Positions 58,600-64,000 of a DNA stretch of 64,000 nt are shown in pieces. Source of the stretch: Glandiceps talaboti. Taxonomy: Eukaryota > Hemichordata > Enteropneusta > Spengelidae. Location: contig NC_135549.1 in NCBI RefSeq assembly GCF_964340395.1, positions 27,589,095 to 27,653,094 of the forward strand. The letters are read 5' to 3'. Under the pieces are notes generated by a model that made no database searches, was not told the origin of the DNA, and saw only the letters and a list, made by a program, of their open reading frames with translations. Each line of letters begins with the position of its first letter. Position 1 is the stretch's first letter. The position numbers were made by a program, and so were the translations under genes.

Positions 58600-59710
58600 C
58601 TCGTTCACACTGCCGGCTAAAAAGCACTCTCAGAAACCAACCCACAATAGAGTAGTATATGTGATTAGAAAGACCGACCTTTCAGAAGAAAATTTTGAAG
58701 AACAAAACACATTGCAGTGCCGCTGTGTTACCTTGTAGAACCACGGGTCCTCGGTTACTACATACATTGCGGAGTGAGTTCAGATTGGAGCGGTTGTTAG
58801 ACAGCCATTTTGCTCCGTGCCAGAACATCAGCCATTCATCACGCGTCATTTTCTGTGAAAGACACCGGTCCTTGATGTTCAAACATGCGGTCGTACTATC
58901 AATACATATATATAGGTAGAACGATTCTACAAATCAAGACCAAGAATGTTTGGGGTTCATGGCTCCATCTGGTACGTATAAAATCCACTTAATTTGTCCC
59001 TCATATAAAAAGTTACCGCATCGTCATTGATCAGTGTACTTTAGTTGCATACAAGACTAGATTTCTATAGGCCAAGATGCAACGAAGCAGTGGTAATCAC
59101 CAACAGGTTGTCAATGCGGTAATGGTGCTGTTTTATCTGGTAACATTTTCTTTTTTCAGGGTGATTCGTTAGAAATATTGAGTATAGTAAACAAAAGAAT
59201 TTTAGGTTGAATTATAGACAGTGGACTCGCCTTCTGTTAGACATTGTTTTGCAGTAGTAGCTGTGTTTCTTCTGTTTACAGTTGGCAGTAGAATTTTTTT
59301 TTAATTCTGCTAGTTTGTAAAGTGAACATTTAAGAATTCGAAGCGTTTTAGGTCATTACAATGTTGAGAGATGCTTAACTCGCAAAATGGCATAAATACG
59401 CGACTACTACACAACCACCATGATTTGCAACATTTTCCTTCCTGATAACAGCTTGTGATCAAACCAAAAATATTAAAGGTGTGGTGTAGCTTTTACGGAA
59501 CGGAAGTTGCATTACCAGATTCTCGCCCAAAACCTGCAAAGTGCGTTATAAATTATTCCAATATTTGTTTGCATTCAAACTGCACTTGAATATGGACTAG
59601 AGTGTAGATCGACAAAAATGAAAACGGTAATATCTTCTCGTTATCATATTTGATTTCGTTTCCGCCATTTTGGTATTAGTAACACGATATGTTTTCGATG
59701 TCTAACCACA
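58600..59710 (+). repeat. diverged direct duplication, copy 2
   Basis: The second copy of the 55300-56490 block, about 3.2-3.3 kb downstream in the same orientation, with the same islands in the same order. Confidence 0.65.
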
Positions 59711-60756
59711 CCGAGGTACGTCGCATCACAGTATCACACGTATAAAAAAGTGGGGGGGATACGCGACCGTTTTACGCCATTTGGCGCCTGTTTGGCACAA
59801 GAAAGGGTCTTCATTATTTGATGGACAGGTAGATACTATCATAAAAGTTGAATCAACGGAGTAAACTTGGAGTGATCTCTGAGTGGTGTCGTGGATTGAT
59901 GTTTTCATGAAGGTAATACTTTCAATACGTGTGTGTTGAATACAAAGAGAATATGGGCGTGTAAGGACCACGATGGAATCAAACTTTATATTGAACTCGC
60001 ATCATTAACACCTATGATTATCACGATACATAAACTGCTGAAGTATCTTGTCACAAAGTTCTTGTTAACGGTGAGTTGAACTTTTCAAACATTATGTTCA
60101 TTTTAAAGTGTCGTTTATATTCCCAAAGATGTATCACTTTTCCATTTGGAGGAATTGTCTGCATTGTCTTTGTGCGAAAAGAAAAAAAAATCGCAAGAAC
60201 TGTTTCCGTCTATTTAAAACGAAAAATTGTAATTTGGGCATATATCTATGTAAAAAAGTGCAGCACGGTTGTCTGGACATGATCTGTCAATAGACCTTTA
60301 GAGCCGAAGTGTAGGAAATAAATTCTGTAATTTCCTCTTCATTTTAGTAAGACATATATACACAATCGCACAAAAATTGCTTGATACTATTACTGAAAAA
60401 AAAAGACAGCACAGTGAGTTCTGTTCAATAGCGAGACTATTATTAAGATATTTGCTCGATATTCCTGCGTTGAATGTATGTCACCTTTAAAAATATACAG
60501 ATTATTGTTAGTGACAAAATTGCGCACTTTTGTTCTAGAACAAGCCAACATGAAGGTGGTCTGTTGATCAATTATTTATTGATGACCATGGCTGCGAGAG
60601 GATTTCAATGAATAGATTCCACGTGGCAACCACCTTGCAGAATTCATAAATACTTCCTATAATTTCACTCATATAATTATAAACCTATGTTTCACGATAT
60701 ATTTGTTTCTATTTCATGATTGATACAAGTGTCGGTAAGTTTATAGAGAGTGTTGA
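59711..60756. other. no feature recognised
   Basis: AT-rich. The open frames at 59726-59971 (minus) and 60076-60282 (plus) show no recognised motif. Confidence 0.4.
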
Positions 60757-62620
<1,864 letters not shown>

Positions 62621-62637
62621 CGTTATCTGGCTTGACA

Positions 62638-62960
62638 AAAAAATCTTACTAACATTGCTACATTTTATCTTCTGACTAGCCAATCTTGCTAACATTGTTA
62701 CATTTTATTATCTAGAGCCACAAAATTTTTATTATAAACATCTCCAGTTTATCATCTTGCTTCTCCCAAAATGTTTACTAACACTGCTACATTGTAGTGT
62801 CTGGCGACAAAAATCTTAACACTCAGCATTGCTACATTGTATTTTCACTAGCTTACTACAATAACTCTGCTACATTTTATTGTCCGGCTAGCCAAACTCG
62901 TACTGACTTTACTACATTTTATCACCAGACTGAACAAATTTGTTGCATTTTAATATTTTG
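62638..62960. repeat. degenerate ~55-60-bp minisatellite
   Basis: Repeated ACTAACATTGCTACATTTTA and TCTGGCTAGCCAAA-like motifs recur about six times with substitutions and length changes. Confidence 0.7.
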
Positions 62961-64000
62961 GAAGTGCGTATCATCCCTAGTACTAATGGTTGTTTATCTG
63001 TGCCTGTATACCTGAAAAAAAAGTATAGGTTTTAACACTGCATATAATTTGGGGGTGTGATCTGTTTCTATAATTATGGTAGCACACGCAACAACAAAAA
63101 AGATGTAGAGAAATTGGGATGATTTTTGTCGCGCCAGGGAGTGAGGAAGTGTAGTGTCATGACAGACGATGAAATGTTGCCGTGTTAGTAAAATATCTAG
63201 TGGAACTATATCCTTCTATTTCAGGTACAGCTCTTCTGTTGTTGTACTTTTTATCAATGAATGTATTCCAACCGTCCTGTCATTCCTCTTGTCTCTGTTG
63301 ACGCTGCGAGGATAAAAAACAGTTTTCAATTTTCAAAGGGTTGTTGTATCGAACCAAAACGGTCACAATTAGAAGCTATACAAAGAAGACGTGCATTGGG
63401 GCAAAAAAGAGAATTTGACCTCTTAATACATAGTGTCGGCGCCCTTTATTCTTGTGAGGTCAACTTCTTTTCAGTACCCATTAGTGTTCCAGTCGAGAGC
63501 TACTTTCGGGCACTTGTCTTTATCACAAAGGGGAAATCGTAACGATTTGATGCGGTTTGAATATTAATTCCCACTTGACAGACACTGATAACGAACTCGT
63601 GGAATGTTTTCCCCGTGTTTTCCAGGTGGCGGCGTTGGCATGTTTAGGCGGTGCGGTGTGTGGTAAACGTTTAACCCGGCCACAGTCACTTGTGAGCTAA
63701 TGTTCTATTCAAGGATGGTATCGTGCAAACACCGGTGACGGTATACGGTATACATTTGTCGAATATTCGTAAATACCGCATAACGCCTTTATTTGGTATT
63801 ATGACCGTAGAATATTAGCTCATAAGGACCGTGGGTAAATCCAATGTTGGGGTTGACACATGCCTGGTTACTTTATGACTATGGATAGTTTGCCTAATGC
63901 AATGGATATCAGTTAGTACGCACTGTGGTATACAGACACTAAATCAGTATTCACATTTTATATATATTTTTAAACTTTTGTTAGCTACTATTATTTCTCA
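62961..64000. other. right end, no supported gene
   Basis: A CTTCTATTTCAG acceptor at 63213-63224 precedes a hydrophobic plus-strand frame (YSSSVVVLFINECIPTVLSF) that stops near 63315. Another open frame (63261-63542) overlaps it. Neither is recognised. Confidence 0.3.

Overview
This is animal nuclear DNA, most likely from a marine invertebrate bilaterian. It is AT-rich, the genes are split by GT-AG introns, no operons are seen, and microsatellites and small inverted-repeat transposons are abundant. A tRNA-derived SINE is present. I cannot fix the species from the sequence; a hemichordate, lancelet or lophotrochozoan would all fit.

The two supported genes are paralogous type-B carboxylesterase / cholinesterase-like (alpha/beta-hydrolase) genes arranged tail to tail. 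Gene A (+, 1888..10683, 8 coding exons, 594 aa) and gene B (-, 49750..40263, 7 coding exons, 604 aa) share every intron position and phase through exon 6. Both have a signal peptide, the GESAG nucleophile, the ADEG acid, a His-Gly general base and the family's first two cysteine loops. Neither has the choline-binding Trp of true cholinesterases in the first Cys loop. Gene A has HGGAF where gene B has the usual HGGGF oxyanion-hole motif. They are therefore best read as secreted carboxylesterase-like enzymes of unknown substrate.

The 29.6 kb between the genes holds no gene I can support. It is a graveyard of repeats: a non-autonomous hAT-type DNA transposon (23.8-26.2 and 28.9-30.6 kb), MITEs, a SINE, a Ty3/gypsy reverse-transcriptase scrap, poly-G/C modules, a repeat family that runs into ACAG microsatellites, and minisatellites. 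Introns carry more of the same: a splice-acceptor-like tandem array in gene A intron 4, a higher-order minisatellite in gene B intron 2, and a stack of fold-back elements (one with a SAP-motif remnant) in gene B intron 5.

To the right of gene B lie a third, inverted hAT copy (50.3-53.2 kb) with a truncated non-LTR retrotransposon inserted in it, two weak candidate minus-strand exons (53.8 and 57.1 kb), and a diverged 1.1-1.2 kb direct duplication (55.3-56.5 and 58.6-59.7 kb).

I found no clear new multi-gene system. The strongest second-look items are the hAT family with exact 8-bp target duplications, the tandem 3' splice-site array before exon 5 of gene A, the oxyanion-hole difference between the paralogues, and a 9-bp-TSD MITE family. 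All alignments here were made by eye.
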